A stretch of 64,000 bases of DNA, from the NCBI GenBank assembly GCA_003248965.1, contig QFQU01000006.1:1-64000 (forward strand). Direction: 5' to 3'. The notes below the pieces were generated by a model. The model saw only the letters and a list, made by a program, of their open reading frames with translations. It searched no databases and was not told the DNA's origin. Both the position numbers and the translations under genes were made by a program. The stretch is from Brevundimonas sp. (GTDB lineage: Bacteria > Pseudomonadota > Alphaproteobacteria > Caulobacterales > Caulobacteraceae). Of the stretch, positions 37,957-47,444 are shown in pieces. Position 1 is the stretch's first letter; every line of letters begins with the position of its first letter.

Positions 37957-38096
37957 TTGGAAGTCTGTTTAGACTCATTCCACGCCAGCCTTGCGGCTGG
38001 TAACGAACCCACGGAACGACGTGGCTGGAGTGCCGTGAATATGAGGTTTGTTTCCCGGTTCGTCAATGCGCCGGGCTGGAGCGGGGGCGTCGGCGC

Positions 38097-38918
38097 GTGA
38101 CCAAGTCTATCACAGAATCCCTGAACGCCCTCATCGACGCCCTGCCGCAGCGACCCGACCAAGCCGTAATCGACCGTCTCCGAACGGACCTGTCGGTCGT
38201 CAGCTCGCAGCTTTTGAGCGGCGCCATCCAGGAGATCGCGGCGACCGCGAAAAAGAAGCTGCCGGAAGAACCGGCTGAGGGCGATATCCGCGACGCGATC
38301 TACCGAATCTACAATCGCAAGGTCGCTGAGCACGCTCAGATGTTCCCGATGTTCCACACGGTCGAGACCGCCCTGCGCGCGAGCCTCGCCGTCGAGCTGG
38401 AGACCCACTACGGCATCCAAGGTTGGTGGAACCCTGTACTCAAAGGGCTGATGTCGAGCGCGTGGGATCCCCGGTCGGTGACGCGCATCGGCAACGTCGA
38501 CATCAACCGCGAGATTCCCTACCGAATGGGGCGAATCCTGCAGTCCCTGATCGACAAGAAGGTCGCGGTCACCAGCTTTCGCACCGGGAACGAGCTCCTG
38601 ACAGCCTGCGACTTCGGACACCTCGTCTTCCTGATTGAGGACCACTGGTCGCTCTTCGCGCCCAAGTTCGTCTTCAAGGGGCAAATGGTTCCGAAGCAAC
38701 TCGCGGTGACTTGGCTCGACCGCATCCGGGATGCGCGAAACGCCGTCTATCACCACCAGTCATTTGAAGGCGCGCCAGGGGCCTATGACGCGGGCGATTT
38801 CGTAACGCAATGCCTCGGTGTGAAACTCGCCAAGGTGCATCCGCTGATCGCCGGCGCGCCCTGCAAGCCGCCGCCCTACTTCCCTAAGCTGGTCGCGCCT
38901 CGACAGGCGGCGCCCTAA
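38097..38918 (+). CDS. HEPN/Swt1-like hypothetical protein
   Basis: This is a 273-residue helical protein with no membrane segment. Near the C terminus RIRDARNAVYHHQSFEG has an R-x4-H motif (RNAVYH) followed by a second histidine, as in HEPN domains of the Swt1/DUF4145 kind. The centre has W-rich segments (GIQGWWNPVLKGLMSSAWD). The GTG start has GCGGGGG upstream, a weak site. It follows the GHKL gene on the same strand, 248 bases away. A nucleic-acid role is likely but not proven. Confidence 0.68.
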   Translation: MTKSITESLNALIDALPQRPDQAVIDRLRTDLSVVSSQLLSGAIQEIAATAKKKLPEEPAEGDIRDAIYRIYNRKVAEHAQMFPMFHTVETALRASLAVELETHYGIQGWWNPVLKGLMSSAWDPRSVTRIGNVDINREIPYRMGRILQSLIDKKVAVTSFRTGNELLTACDFGHLVFLIEDHWSLFAPKFVFKGQMVPKQLAVTWLDRIRDARNAVYHHQSFEGAPGAYDAGDFVTQCLGVKLAKVHPLIAGAPCKPPPYFPKLVAPRQAAP

Positions 38919-39447
38919 CCGGCGCAGATCGAGACAACCACGGGTGACGCCCAATGAATATATGTCTTTTCGGCGGAGCGAATCTGACCGCTGCGCCGAA
39001 GAAGCCGGGGCACATCCTCCTGACTGCGCTCGGCGGGAGGATGACGGCATGCGCGATCAGCATATCTTGACGTCGAGTAGGGGGTCATCATGCGCGGATG
39101 GGATCGTGCGGATCAGACTTAGGGCGCCCAATTCGCAGAACGGACTTTTGGCGCAGGCTGCTGAGCGGAACTCCATGGCAATCGCCATCAGATCGTTCGT
39201 AGCGGCGGGCTAGAAACAAGCGTGCTCCGCTCAACATCTTCCCCGCGATCGCTGCCGAGCCATTGGCGTCTCTTGGCTCCAGATCTGAGGATCGCCGGAC
39301 GTTCCCCGTCGTCCGAGCGCCCGCGCGAAAGGCCCTCTATCGAAATCCCACAGCCGTGCTGGGTCGAAACCGGCGCTCAACGCAAGACATGAGGTGTCGG
39401 TGTTCGTCCGGCGCCGAGGGCGGATGGCCCCCGGACTGCCCCGTCGG
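38919..39447. other. Long gap without supported gene
   Basis: These 529 bases between the HEPN-like gene and the copper ATPase have no convincing coding frame on either strand. An inverted repeat CATCCTCC (39013-39020) / GGAGGATG (39036-39043) is present. A minus-strand frame at 39231-39464 has no ribosome binding site and runs into the ATPase C terminus region, so I did not call it. The gap separates the defence-like island from respiratory genes. Confidence 0.45.
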
Positions 39448-41550
39448 TCAATCTCGCAACGCATTCAGCAGCACCAGCAGGGAACTCGCGGTCATGGCGA
39501 TTGCGGCCCCCAAGGGAGAAAGCAGGCCCAAAGCCGCCAGGGGCAGGACGATGATGTTGTAGGCGAGGGCGAGGACGACATTCTGGCGGATTTTGCGGCG
39601 TGTCTCGGCGGCCAGGCTTAGCGCCACGTCGACCTGTTCAAGACCCCCTTCGAGGATGACGATCGCCGCCGTGGCCGCGGCGGCCGGATGCGCCCGGGCC
39701 ACCGAGACCCCGCAGGCGGCGGCGGTCAGGGCGGGGGCGTCGTTCACGCCGTCGCCGACGAACAGCACAGGTCCGCTCGTGTTCCTGACCCTGTCGGCCT
39801 TGTCGGCGGGGGTGCAACCCCAATGGACCGCAGAGGCGTCCAAACCGATCCGCTGCGCGACCGCCAGAGCCGGCCCCTCCGCGTCGCCGGTGGCCATCAC
39901 GACCTGAAATCCCCGCTGCTTGAGCCGCGCCACGCCGTCAGCGGCGCTGGGGTCCAGCGCATCGGCGAGCAGAAGATCACCGATCGCGAGACCATCCAGG
40001 GTGACCCGAAGACGCGTTTCTCCCTCCAGGCTTGGGACGCCGCCGACGTGGATGTGGGCGCCGTCCGCCAAGGTCGTCTCGGCGCCGCGATCCAGGCGTC
40101 GGCCGCCCACGACGCCCGCGTCGCCGATCGGCGCGGCGGCGACGACGGCCTGCGCGAGGGGATGGGCGACGCCGGTCTCCGCACGCGCCGCCAGATCCAG
40201 CACCTGCGCTGCGGACCAGCCGGGGCAGGGCGCGACGGCGACCACTTCGGGGCGGCCCAGGGTGAGGGTCCCGGTCTTGTCCAGGAAGACGGTGCGCAGC
40301 CCGGCCATGCGATCGACCACGCCGGGATCGGAGAACCGCACACCGTGTTCGGCGGCCCTGGCCGAGAGCCGCGCCTGAGCCAGGGGCGCGGCCAGGGCCA
40401 GAGCGCAGGGGCAGGCCGCCAGGAGCACGACCAAACCGCGCATCACCGCCTCCCCGACGTCGGCCGTGAGCGCCAGTGTCGCCGCCGTCACCAGGACGGA
40501 CGCCAGGACCAGGCCCTGGGTCAACGCGCCGGCCAGACGGGCGATCCGGTCTTCGTCACCGCCGCGCGTCGCCAGTTCGAGGGCCACCCGTCCGCCCATC
40601 CGATCCACGTCTCGATCCCCGGCGTCGCGGTCGACCGAGACTTCGATCATCCGGTCGAGGTTCACGGCCCCCGCGCTGATGCGATCCCCGGGAGTGATGG
40701 CGCGCGGCGCGGACTCGCCGTTCAGCACGGCCGCATTCAGACGGCTCTCGCCGGCCACAATCCGGCCGTCGACGGTCGCCACGGCGCCGGCGGGGATCCG
40801 TACGCGATCGCCGAGGCGAAGGCTGGCGTTGGGCGCCGCCTGCCAGCCGTCCGCCTCCCGCCAGACCAGGGCCGTGTCGTCGAACAGACGGCCCATGGCC
40901 ACCACGGCCTGGGCGGCCCCGCGCCGGATGTGGGTCTCGATCAGACGTCCGGTCAGAAGCAGCGTGATCAGCATCACCGCCGTGTCGAAATAGACGTGAC
41001 GATCGCCGGCCATCAGATGAACGAGCGAGGCCGACACGGCGCCGCCGACTCCGAGCGTGACCAAAAGGTCGAGCCCGGGCGCGCGCAGGCGCACGGATCG
41101 GATCGCCATGCGGCCGATGTCCCAACCGCCATAGAGGAGCGCCGGCAGGGCCAGCAGACCGCTGGCGACGGCCAGTCTCCATGCGAGATCCGCACCGAGG
41201 CTCGGCGTGACATAGAGCACGATCGCCGCGACCATCGCCCACATGCCGAAGGCGACGGAAACGGCGAGCCTGAGCGTCAACTGGCGGATCTGACCGTCGA
41301 ACCGGTCCACCGCATCCTGGGGGTCGGCGCGCTCGATGAGGCGATAGCCGGCCTGACGGACGACGGTTCGAAGATAAGCGACGTCGCAGCGCTGGGCTTC
41401 CCATCTGACCAAGGCCGAGGCGGAGAGGTGATGGACCCGGGCGAGGAGGACGCCGGGGGTTTCGCCAAGCCGACGCTCCAAACCGCGCGCGCACCCGCCG
41501 CAGAAGAGGCCATCGACGGCGAACAGTTGTTGGCGCGGTTCGGCGCTCAA
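39448..41550 (-). CDS. ccoI: Copper P1B-type ATPase, CcoI/FixI-like
   Basis: This 700-residue copper pump likely loads copper for the cbb3-type oxidase. An N-terminal HMA-like domain has CGGC (Cys17, Cys20). The membrane CPC motif lies in VLLAACPCALALA. Phosphorylation motif DKTGTLTLG, nucleotide-binding GVAHPLAQAV and hinge VGDGVNDAPALTAA complete the set. It is the last gene of the oxidase operon, overlapping the preceding cytochrome gene by four bases (ATGA). Context separates it from CopA-type exporters: CcoI/FixI members sit with cco genes. Confidence 0.88.
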   Translation of the reverse strand: MSAEPRQQLFAVDGLFCGGCARGLERRLGETPGVLLARVHHLSASALVRWEAQRCDVAYLRTVVRQAGYRLIERADPQDAVDRFDGQIRQLTLRLAVSVAFGMWAMVAAIVLYVTPSLGADLAWRLAVASGLLALPALLYGGWDIGRMAIRSVRLRAPGLDLLVTLGVGGAVSASLVHLMAGDRHVYFDTAVMLITLLLTGRLIETHIRRGAAQAVVAMGRLFDDTALVWREADGWQAAPNASLRLGDRVRIPAGAVATVDGRIVAGESRLNAAVLNGESAPRAITPGDRISAGAVNLDRMIEVSVDRDAGDRDVDRMGGRVALELATRGGDEDRIARLAGALTQGLVLASVLVTAATLALTADVGEAVMRGLVVLLAACPCALALAAPLAQARLSARAAEHGVRFSDPGVVDRMAGLRTVFLDKTGTLTLGRPEVVAVAPCPGWSAAQVLDLAARAETGVAHPLAQAVVAAAPIGDAGVVGGRRLDRGAETTLADGAHIHVGGVPSLEGETRLRVTLDGLAIGDLLLADALDPSAADGVARLKQRGFQVVMATGDAEGPALAVAQRIGLDASAVHWGCTPADKADRVRNTSGPVLFVGDGVNDAPALTAAACGVSVARAHPAAAATAAIVILEGGLEQVDVALSLAAETRRKIRQNVVLALAYNIIVLPLAALGLLSPLGAAIAMTASSLLVLLNALRD

Positions 41551-42578
41551 GGCCGAGCGCGGGAGGTCGGTTCAGGCGTGCCTACTCCGATCAGACGGCC
41601 CTGATAAGTCCGCCCGTAAAACGTCTCCTCGCCGCCATGGTTTTTTTGCGCCGTCTCCTGCACCGTGCCGGTCTGGCGAGGGTCCTTGGGCCGCTCTTGG
41701 CTGTTGATGAAGGCGGCGACATCCCAGGCCTGCTGGTCGGTGAGACGATCGGTCTGGCCAAGCGGCATATTGGCCTTGATGAAGCCGGCGGCGGTGTTCA
41801 CCCGCGCCATGCCGGCGCCCCAGTTGTAGGACCGGGGTCCCCAGAGCGCCGGGAAGACCGGGCGGCCATTGAGGTCGTACTGCCCCTGGCCGTCCGCCCC
41901 GTGGCAGGTCGCGCAGTTGGCGGCGTAGACCCGGCTCCCGCGCGCCGGGTCGTATCCCGCTGCGGTCTTTTCAAGCTCTGGATAGCCGGCGCCTTCCAGG
42001 TCCACGCCCGTCGGGGCCCCGCTGGCGAGCCAATGCATATAGATTTGCAGGTCTTTGTAGACGTCGTCCCCGGGCGGCGGGGGGCCGCCGGTCGGCGAGT
42101 GCTGGGCGTTCATGGAATAGGTGAAACAGCCCTTCACCCGGTCTTCCATTGTGTTGATCTGCTTATTCTTGGACCGGTATTTGGGATAGACGGTCCAGGC
42201 CGCCCACATGGGCGCCGAGTTGGGCCGTCGGCCGCCGTCGAGATGACAGTTCGAGCACGACAGATTGTTGCCGACGAAATCCGAGGCATTGGCTGACGTG
42301 TTCATGAAGATCGCCTGGCCGCGTCGGATCGCATCGCCTTCCGGTCCGTCGGGAATGGCGCTGTCCGGCGGCGGCTGGAACAGGGCCGCATTGACCTTGT
42401 CGTCGCCGTCGGCCTCGCCGGCCTTGCGATCCCGCAACCAACCCGCGTCAAAGGCGTAGGCGGCGATCGCGAACAGGGCGAAGCCGCCGCCGACGGCGTA
42501 GATCACATCGCGGGCGAACCGGCCCTTGGCGGGCCGGTCCTGCGGAGCGGGAGGCGGAGCGTCGTCATCCATGGTCAT
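41547..42578 (-). CDS. Membrane-anchored diheme cytochrome c, TsdA-like
   Basis: This 343-residue protein has one N-terminal membrane helix (about 24-42) and two heme c sites: CSNCH (108-112) in VGNNLSCSNCHLDGGR and CATCH (222-226). Around Cys151 the segment DRVKGCFTYSMN matches the TsdA region that gives the unusual cysteine ligand of heme 1. TsdA oxidises two thiosulfates to tetrathionate or works in reverse. Here it is wedged between the triheme cytochrome and the copper ATPase with four-base overlaps at both ends, so it may pass electrons directly to the oxidase. The reaction is inferred from motif and family. Confidence 0.82.
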   Translation of the reverse strand: MTMDDDAPPPAPQDRPAKGRFARDVIYAVGGGFALFAIAAYAFDAGWLRDRKAGEADGDDKVNAALFQPPPDSAIPDGPEGDAIRRGQAIFMNTSANASDFVGNNLSCSNCHLDGGRRPNSAPMWAAWTVYPKYRSKNKQINTMEDRVKGCFTYSMNAQHSPTGGPPPPGDDVYKDLQIYMHWLASGAPTGVDLEGAGYPELEKTAAGYDPARGSRVYAANCATCHGADGQGQYDLNGRPVFPALWGPRSYNWGAGMARVNTAAGFIKANMPLGQTDRLTDQQAWDVAAFINSQERPKDPRQTGTVQETAQKNHGGEETFYGRTYQGRLIGVGTPEPTSRARP

Positions 42579-43807
42579 CGCCTTTCATTATCGGAAACGG
42601 CCGGCACCGGCGGAAGGGTTGCAAGATAGTCGGCGACCGCGCGGCGGTCTGCGTCGGACAGATTGCGCGCGACCTCGTTCATCAGCTGGACGTCGGAGTT
42701 GTCGCGCTCGCCCCCGACCCAGGCGGCCAGCTGCGAGGCCGTATAGGCGGGGTGCTGGGCGGCCAGGGAGGGGAAGTTCGGCGCCACGCCGAAGCCCGAC
42801 GGGCCGTGGCAGCTGAAACAGGCGGGAAGGTTCTTGGACCAGTCGCCGTGCAGCGCCAACTGCTCCCCGCGCGCCATGTCTCCGCCCAGCTCCGGCTTCG
42901 CGGTGGAAGGCGTGCGAAGCGCCGAATAATAACGCGCGAGACCGCGCCGGTCGGCGTCGCTCAGGGCGCCGGCGACAATCCGCATGGTCTCATTGCGGCG
43001 GCGGCCTGAGACATAGTCCTGCAGCTGTTTGACGATATAACCCTCGGGCAGACCTGCCAGTCGGGGCACGTTGGCGCCGCCCTCGCCGGCCGCGCCGTGA
43101 CAGGAGGCGCAGGCCCAGGCTTCGCCTCGGCCCTGTGTGACCAGACGCATCACGCCAGGATAGTCGAAACTGGAGATCCGGACAGGTCCGACCGAAGGTT
43201 GAGGCGCCAGTCCGGGATCGACGACGCGCGCCAGCTCTTCACCTCCGCGCCAGGCCCCGCGGCCGGCGAAACGTTCGCGCTGCGCCGCCACGAAGGCCGG
43301 CGTGATCTCTTGGTCGTCGCCGCCCCAGGTCTGGCGAACATGGCTGGCGACCCGCGCCAGTTCGGCGTCGGACAGCACGCTGGCGAAGCTTGGCATATGG
43401 CCGTCGAACACCTTGCCGCCGACATCGATCGGCCCGTCGATGCCGTGAAGCAGGATCTGCACGATGACGGTCGGATCGGCGGCGACGAACCGGGATCCCG
43501 CCAGCGGCGGGATGGCGCTGCGCACGCCCACGGCGTTGGGCTGATGGCAGGTCGAACACCGCGCCTCGAACACCTGAGCGCCGCTGTTCAAAGCGAGGGC
43601 GGGCGTCTCTTCGATCTGCTCGGCGCGTTCTTCACGTCCGACGCCGACCGCCTGAGCGTTGTCCCATAAGGTGACCGCGCCCCAGATCGCCAAGGCGATG
43701 GCGATCCAATAGACCGGCAGCGGAATGCGCCGGAACTCCTCGTAGGGTTCGAAGGCCTCGTCCGGTTCGCGGGGCTGAGGGGCGTCGGGCGGCCCTTTGC
43801 GGATCAT
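42575..43807 (-). CDS. Triheme cytochrome c, CcoP-like oxidase subunit
   Basis: This 410-residue membrane-anchored protein has one helix (VYWIAIALAIWGAVTLW near 32-49) and three CXXCH sites: CSTCH, CASCH and CFSCH. Ordinary CcoP has two hemes; the extra domain may extend the electron entry chain. The initial FEPYEEFRRIPLPVYW part resembles the CcoP N terminus. It follows the CcoO gene with a four-base overlap and precedes the TsdA-like gene with another. It is probably the electron-accepting subunit of this oxidase. Confidence 0.85.
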   Translation of the reverse strand: MIRKGPPDAPQPREPDEAFEPYEEFRRIPLPVYWIAIALAIWGAVTLWDNAQAVGVGREERAEQIEETPALALNSGAQVFEARCSTCHQPNAVGVRSAIPPLAGSRFVAADPTVIVQILLHGIDGPIDVGGKVFDGHMPSFASVLSDAELARVASHVRQTWGGDDQEITPAFVAAQRERFAGRGAWRGGEELARVVDPGLAPQPSVGPVRISSFDYPGVMRLVTQGRGEAWACASCHGAAGEGGANVPRLAGLPEGYIVKQLQDYVSGRRRNETMRIVAGALSDADRRGLARYYSALRTPSTAKPELGGDMARGEQLALHGDWSKNLPACFSCHGPSGFGVAPNFPSLAAQHPAYTASQLAAWVGGERDNSDVQLMNEVARNLSDADRRAVADYLATLPPVPAVSDNERR

Positions 43808-44424
43808 TTCGGCTCGCCCTTTTCGCTGTAGCCGTCGTCGCGGACGGCGGTGGGCGGGGCAGGGAAGGTGCGGTCCAGACTGCGCAGATAGGCGACAAGG
43901 TCGCGCGCCTGCGGCCTCGCCACCACGACCTTACCCTTGGGCGCATAGCGTTCCGGAAGCGCAACGACAACGTCGCCGGGCGCCGCCTTGTCCTTGACCT
44001 CGAACAGGTAAGGATAGGCCGGCATGATGCTCCAGTCGTAGATCGCGCGCGGCTGATAGAGATGGGTCATGTGCCAGGCTTCGCTCGGCAGCCGCGCGCC
44101 CACATTCTGAAGATCCGGCCCCGTGCGCATGGTGCCGAGCTGGTGGGGTTGGTCGTAGAAATAGTCGGAGGCCACCGCCGCCCGTCCCCAGCCCCGTTCG
44201 CCGTCCGGCGCCTGGTCCAGGGCGCGGGGCTGCTGGCTGTGACAATAGACGCAGCCCTCGGAGACATAGACCGCCCGTCCCCGGAGCTCCGCCTCTGTGT
44301 AGGGCAGCAAACCCGGCGTGGGCGCTTCTCCGCGGATCTGGATGCCGGGGAGGATGACCAGCATCAGGGTGGCGAACGCCAGGATGGCGAGGGCGAAGAC
44401 GCCCAGAGGGATGACGCGGTTCAT
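43804..44424 (-). CDS. ccoO: CcoO-like monoheme cytochrome c subunit
   Basis: This 206-residue subunit has an N-terminal membrane helix and one heme c site (EGCVYCHSQQPR). Further CcoO hallmarks are RGRAVYVSEGC, DYFYDQPHQLGTMRTGPDLQNVGAR and HLYQPRAIYDWSIMPAYPYLF. It relays electrons to CcoN. The gene overlaps ccoN by four bases upstream and the triheme gene by four bases downstream, so all are cotranslated. Confidence 0.92.
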   Translation of the reverse strand: MNRVIPLGVFALAILAFATLMLVILPGIQIRGEAPTPGLLPYTEAELRGRAVYVSEGCVYCHSQQPRALDQAPDGERGWGRAAVASDYFYDQPHQLGTMRTGPDLQNVGARLPSEAWHMTHLYQPRAIYDWSIMPAYPYLFEVKDKAAPGDVVVALPERYAPKGKVVVARPQARDLVAYLRSLDRTFPAPPTAVRDDGYSEKGEPK

Positions 44425-46025
44425 GCTGCGGTCGCCGGAACGGTGTCAGTGGGCGCGGTTCCAGCCTGGGGGGCGCGTCCCTGCGCCAGCAAGGCGACGA
44501 AATGGCCCGCGAAGATGAGATGGCCCAGCGTCATCAGCGCCCCGCCGACAGACCGGGCCTCAAGATAGGGCGCCAGGACGGTGACGCTGTCGGCGAAGGG
44601 GCGCGTCGCGTCCAGCATGGCCAAGCCTTGCAGCACGCCGCCGATGGTCAGGGCGAAGAAGTAGATGGCGAAGCCGACGACCACGAGCCAGAAATGGACC
44701 TTGATCAGGGCCGGCGCGGGCCATTGCCGCCCCGTCAGGCGCGGCCCCATGTGGTAGACCGCGCCGAACAGTATGAAGGACACAAAACCATAGGCGCCCA
44801 GATGGGCGTGGCCGACCGTATATTGGGTGAAGTGGGTCACGGTATTGACCGTGCGCAAGGCCTCGATCGACCCCTGGAAGGACGCCAGGGTGTACATGAC
44901 CGCCCCCAGCGAGATGAACCGCAGAGGGACCGAGGCCTTGAAGGCCCAGAGGTTGCGGGCGACCGTGACGTGCTGGTTGATGGCCACGGCGATCACCGGC
45001 ACGAACATCATCACACTGTGGACGATCGACAGGGTCACCACCCAGGTCGGCACCGGACCGCCGATCAGATGATGGATGCCGACCTGACTGTAGAACAGCG
45101 CCAGCGCCCAGAAGCCGAGCAGCGACAGACTATAGGAGTAGATTGGCTTGCCGATGATCTTGGGAATGAAATAATAGGCCGCGCCCACGCCCAGCGGAGT
45201 CAGCCAGAGCCCCAACACATTGTGGGCGAACCACCAGTTGACCGTCGCCTCCTGCACGCCCGAATGGATGCCCGGCAGATTGGCGATGAAGAACAGGACG
45301 GGAAACCAGCACAGCGCGCCCAGATAGTACCAGCCGGTCACATAGATATGGTCGACGTTGCGCCGCAGCGCCGTATGGAGAAGCGGCCAGACGAAGAAGG
45401 CGCCGGCCAAGGCCAACAGCCCATCGATCTGCCAGGGAATCTCCAGCCATTCCTCGCCGTCCGTCCAGCCCGAGGCGATCGCCAGGGCGCCGCAGGCTAC
45501 GGCGACGTTCCAGAGCACAGCCCCGATCACCGGCAGCCGGGGATGTCGCAGCGCGGTGTGGAAGATGCGCGGGGCGATCCAGAGCGCCACGCCGATGCCG
45601 GTCATCGACAGCCAGCCATAGATCACCAGGTTCAGGTGCAGGGTGCGGACCCGGCCGAAGGTCAGCGGCGCGACGTCCGTCAGCCAGTCCGGCCAGTGGA
45701 GCTTCAGCGAGGCCATCAGGCCGAAGATCGAGCCGATGACCAGCCAGGCGATGCCGCTGCCGATCAGGATCATCACGGGGCGGCGCGAAACCGCATCGAT
45801 GCCCTCGCGCTCGGTGTCATAGTGATGCGGCCCGACCGATTGGGTGTCCTCGCCGGACATCGTCGCATCGTCGGGCGTGCCCGCCTCCCCGGGCGTGAAG
45901 ACCGTGTAGGCCTGCCCTTGGTGCAGTTGGAGCTGCCGGTTGGTCACCGCCCAGATCAGAAAGGCCAGGGCCAGCAGCGACACGAGGAAGCTGAGCGCCA
46001 GCAGAAGGCCGATGGTCACCGACAT
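44421..46025 (-). CDS. ccoN: cbb3-like oxidase catalytic subunit CcoN
   Basis: This 534-residue heme-copper oxidase subunit I has about twelve membrane helices. Heme and copper ligands are visible: RTLHLNLVIYGW for low-spin heme, WWFAHNVLGLWLTPLGVGAAYY for the CuB histidine and linked tyrosine, QVGIHHLIGG for the two CuB histidines, and TQYTVGHAHLGAYG for the remaining hemes. It reduces oxygen to water in the cytoplasmic membrane, normally at low oxygen. No CcoQ, G, H or S genes are in the window. It starts 15 bases after the porin stop, within one apparent operon. Confidence 0.92.
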   Translation of the reverse strand: MSVTIGLLLALSFLVSLLALAFLIWAVTNRQLQLHQGQAYTVFTPGEAGTPDDATMSGEDTQSVGPHHYDTEREGIDAVSRRPVMILIGSGIAWLVIGSIFGLMASLKLHWPDWLTDVAPLTFGRVRTLHLNLVIYGWLSMTGIGVALWIAPRIFHTALRHPRLPVIGAVLWNVAVACGALAIASGWTDGEEWLEIPWQIDGLLALAGAFFVWPLLHTALRRNVDHIYVTGWYYLGALCWFPVLFFIANLPGIHSGVQEATVNWWFAHNVLGLWLTPLGVGAAYYFIPKIIGKPIYSYSLSLLGFWALALFYSQVGIHHLIGGPVPTWVVTLSIVHSVMMFVPVIAVAINQHVTVARNLWAFKASVPLRFISLGAVMYTLASFQGSIEALRTVNTVTHFTQYTVGHAHLGAYGFVSFILFGAVYHMGPRLTGRQWPAPALIKVHFWLVVVGFAIYFFALTIGGVLQGLAMLDATRPFADSVTVLAPYLEARSVGGALMTLGHLIFAGHFVALLAQGRAPQAGTAPTDTVPATAA

Positions 46026-46040
46026 CAGGCGAGGACTCCG

Positions 46041-47354
46041 TCAGAAGGCATAGGTCACGTCCACATAGCCGTAGGTGGTGTCGTCGGGCGCCGGCGCGTT
46101 CGGCGCGTCGGTCAGGGCGCGGCCCTTGAAGAGCCGGGCGCCGCCGGTCTCCAGGGTGACGTCAGGCGTCAGCTTGTAACGGACCCGCGCCTCGATCTGG
46201 GTTCCACCAAAGCGGCCGCTGTCGCCCGACGGGTCGATGACCCCCGTCGCGCCCAGGCTGTCGCGCGCGTCTTCGAGCCAGAGTCCCCGCACGGCGACGA
46301 AGCCGTCCAGCTTGCGGGAGGGCTTCATCTCCAGGCGCACGTCGGGCGACACGAGGTTGGCGCGTGAGACCGGGCCGTAGAGACCGGCGGGGCCGAACTC
46401 GAAGCGGCGTGCGCCGTAAAGAGTGTCGAACCGGCCATAGTCGCCCTGTCCCCCATCACCCGTGACATAGTCGAACTGGGCCGCCAGTCTCGGCGACCAG
46501 TCGTGCCGGAATGTGCGCCCCGCCTCCAGATGGATCAAGCCCGCCCTGACATCCACGTCCTGGGTGTCCGTCGGCGAGGCGGAGCGCCGGACCTGGCCGA
46601 CCTGGGCCGCCGCCTCGACCTCAACATCCCATAGCCCGGCCGCCGGCGACTGGCGCCAACGGACGCCGGGCGTCGCCAGCCGGCGGTTGCGGGTCTGCTG
46701 GTCCGCGTCATCGCTTTCGGTCAGGCCGTAGACATAGAGGTCGAGCGACCGCCGCTGGCCGAGGTCGCGAGTCCAGAACAGGCCGGCGAACTGAAGATCG
46801 GCATCCTCGCGATCCCACGCGACCCGGTTGTCCTCGATGGCGGCCCTGTCGTCCGGCAGCCGCACCTGCGGCATGACCCAGAAGGCCGTCAGCGCCCCGT
46901 CGGCCAGGGGCGTGTCGAAACGGGCGCCTGTATAGGCGTTGGTAGTGTTGCGGAAGTTCTGGCGAGAGACGAAACGCTTGGATCCCAGGTCCATGGTGAA
47001 CCGGCCCAGCTGCAATGTCCGCGCGTCTCCCGCGCCGAGACGGACTTTGGCGTAAGCCTGCACCAGCTCCAGCGCATTGACCTCGCCGACGCCGACCGAC
47101 GACCGCGGCCCCTGACCGAAAGCCCGGGAATCGAACAGCTCGCCGCCGAACGTCACGCGACCCACATCCCGCTCGACGGCCAGCGTCAGCCGCGTCGTCA
47201 AAACGGCGTCGCTCGGCTCCGCCGTTGGACGAAACTGGCCAGACAGCGTCTCTCCGCGCGCTCGCGCTGACCCGGACACACGCCAGCCGTTGTCGGCGAC
47301 CGCCTGCTGCCCGCTGGCGGCAAGGGCGCCGCTCATGAGGATAGAAATCAGCAC
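46041..47354 (-). CDS. Alginate-export-family-like outer membrane porin
   Basis: This outer membrane barrel of about 437 residues leads the oxidase operon. A signal-like hydrophobic start (LISILMSGALAASGQQAVA) is followed by alternating strands such as RLTLAVERDVGRVTFGGELFDSRAFG, the LGRFTMDLGSKRFVSRQNFRNTTNAYTGARF segment typical of AlgE/alginate_exp-like porins, and the end YGYVDVTYAF. The frame reaches a TTG at 47429, but that would put the CtrA-like box only 16 bases upstream and a non-hydrophobic tail before the signal, so GTG at 47354 was chosen. The substrate is unknown; a small anion or sulfur compound would suit the operon. Confidence 0.78.
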   Translation of the reverse strand: MLISILMSGALAASGQQAVADNGWRVSGSARARGETLSGQFRPTAEPSDAVLTTRLTLAVERDVGRVTFGGELFDSRAFGQGPRSSVGVGEVNALELVQAYAKVRLGAGDARTLQLGRFTMDLGSKRFVSRQNFRNTTNAYTGARFDTPLADGALTAFWVMPQVRLPDDRAAIEDNRVAWDREDADLQFAGLFWTRDLGQRRSLDLYVYGLTESDDADQQTRNRRLATPGVRWRQSPAAGLWDVEVEAAAQVGQVRRSASPTDTQDVDVRAGLIHLEAGRTFRHDWSPRLAAQFDYVTGDGGQGDYGRFDTLYGARRFEFGPAGLYGPVSRANLVSPDVRLEMKPSRKLDGFVAVRGLWLEDARDSLGATGVIDPSGDSGRFGGTQIEARVRYKLTPDVTLETGGARLFKGRALTDAPNAPAPDDTTYGYVDVTYAF

Positions 47355-47444
47355 CGGACACGCGTTCCCATGGCTGGCGCGGGCCTCTTGATGTCTCCCA
47401 TCGGCGTTTCCTGCTGCGTTTTGTCGCAACAGGCCGGGTCAAGC

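Noticed and set aside
37815..38756. 313-codon minus-strand frame crossing the GHKL end, hairpin and HEPN-like gene
   Set aside because: Spans a strong hairpin and is antisense to a better-supported gene.
39013..39043. CATCCTCC/GGAGGATG inverted repeat as terminator
   Set aside because: Long 15-base loop, no U-run and no gene ending nearby; likely chance.
39231..39464. Minus-strand 77-codon frame after the copper ATPase
   Set aside because: No ribosome binding site and no protein-like pattern.
44502..46367. 621-codon plus-strand frame opposite ccoN
   Set aside because: Translation is rich in Arg, Gln and Gly without family pattern; ccoN on the other strand has all heme ligands.
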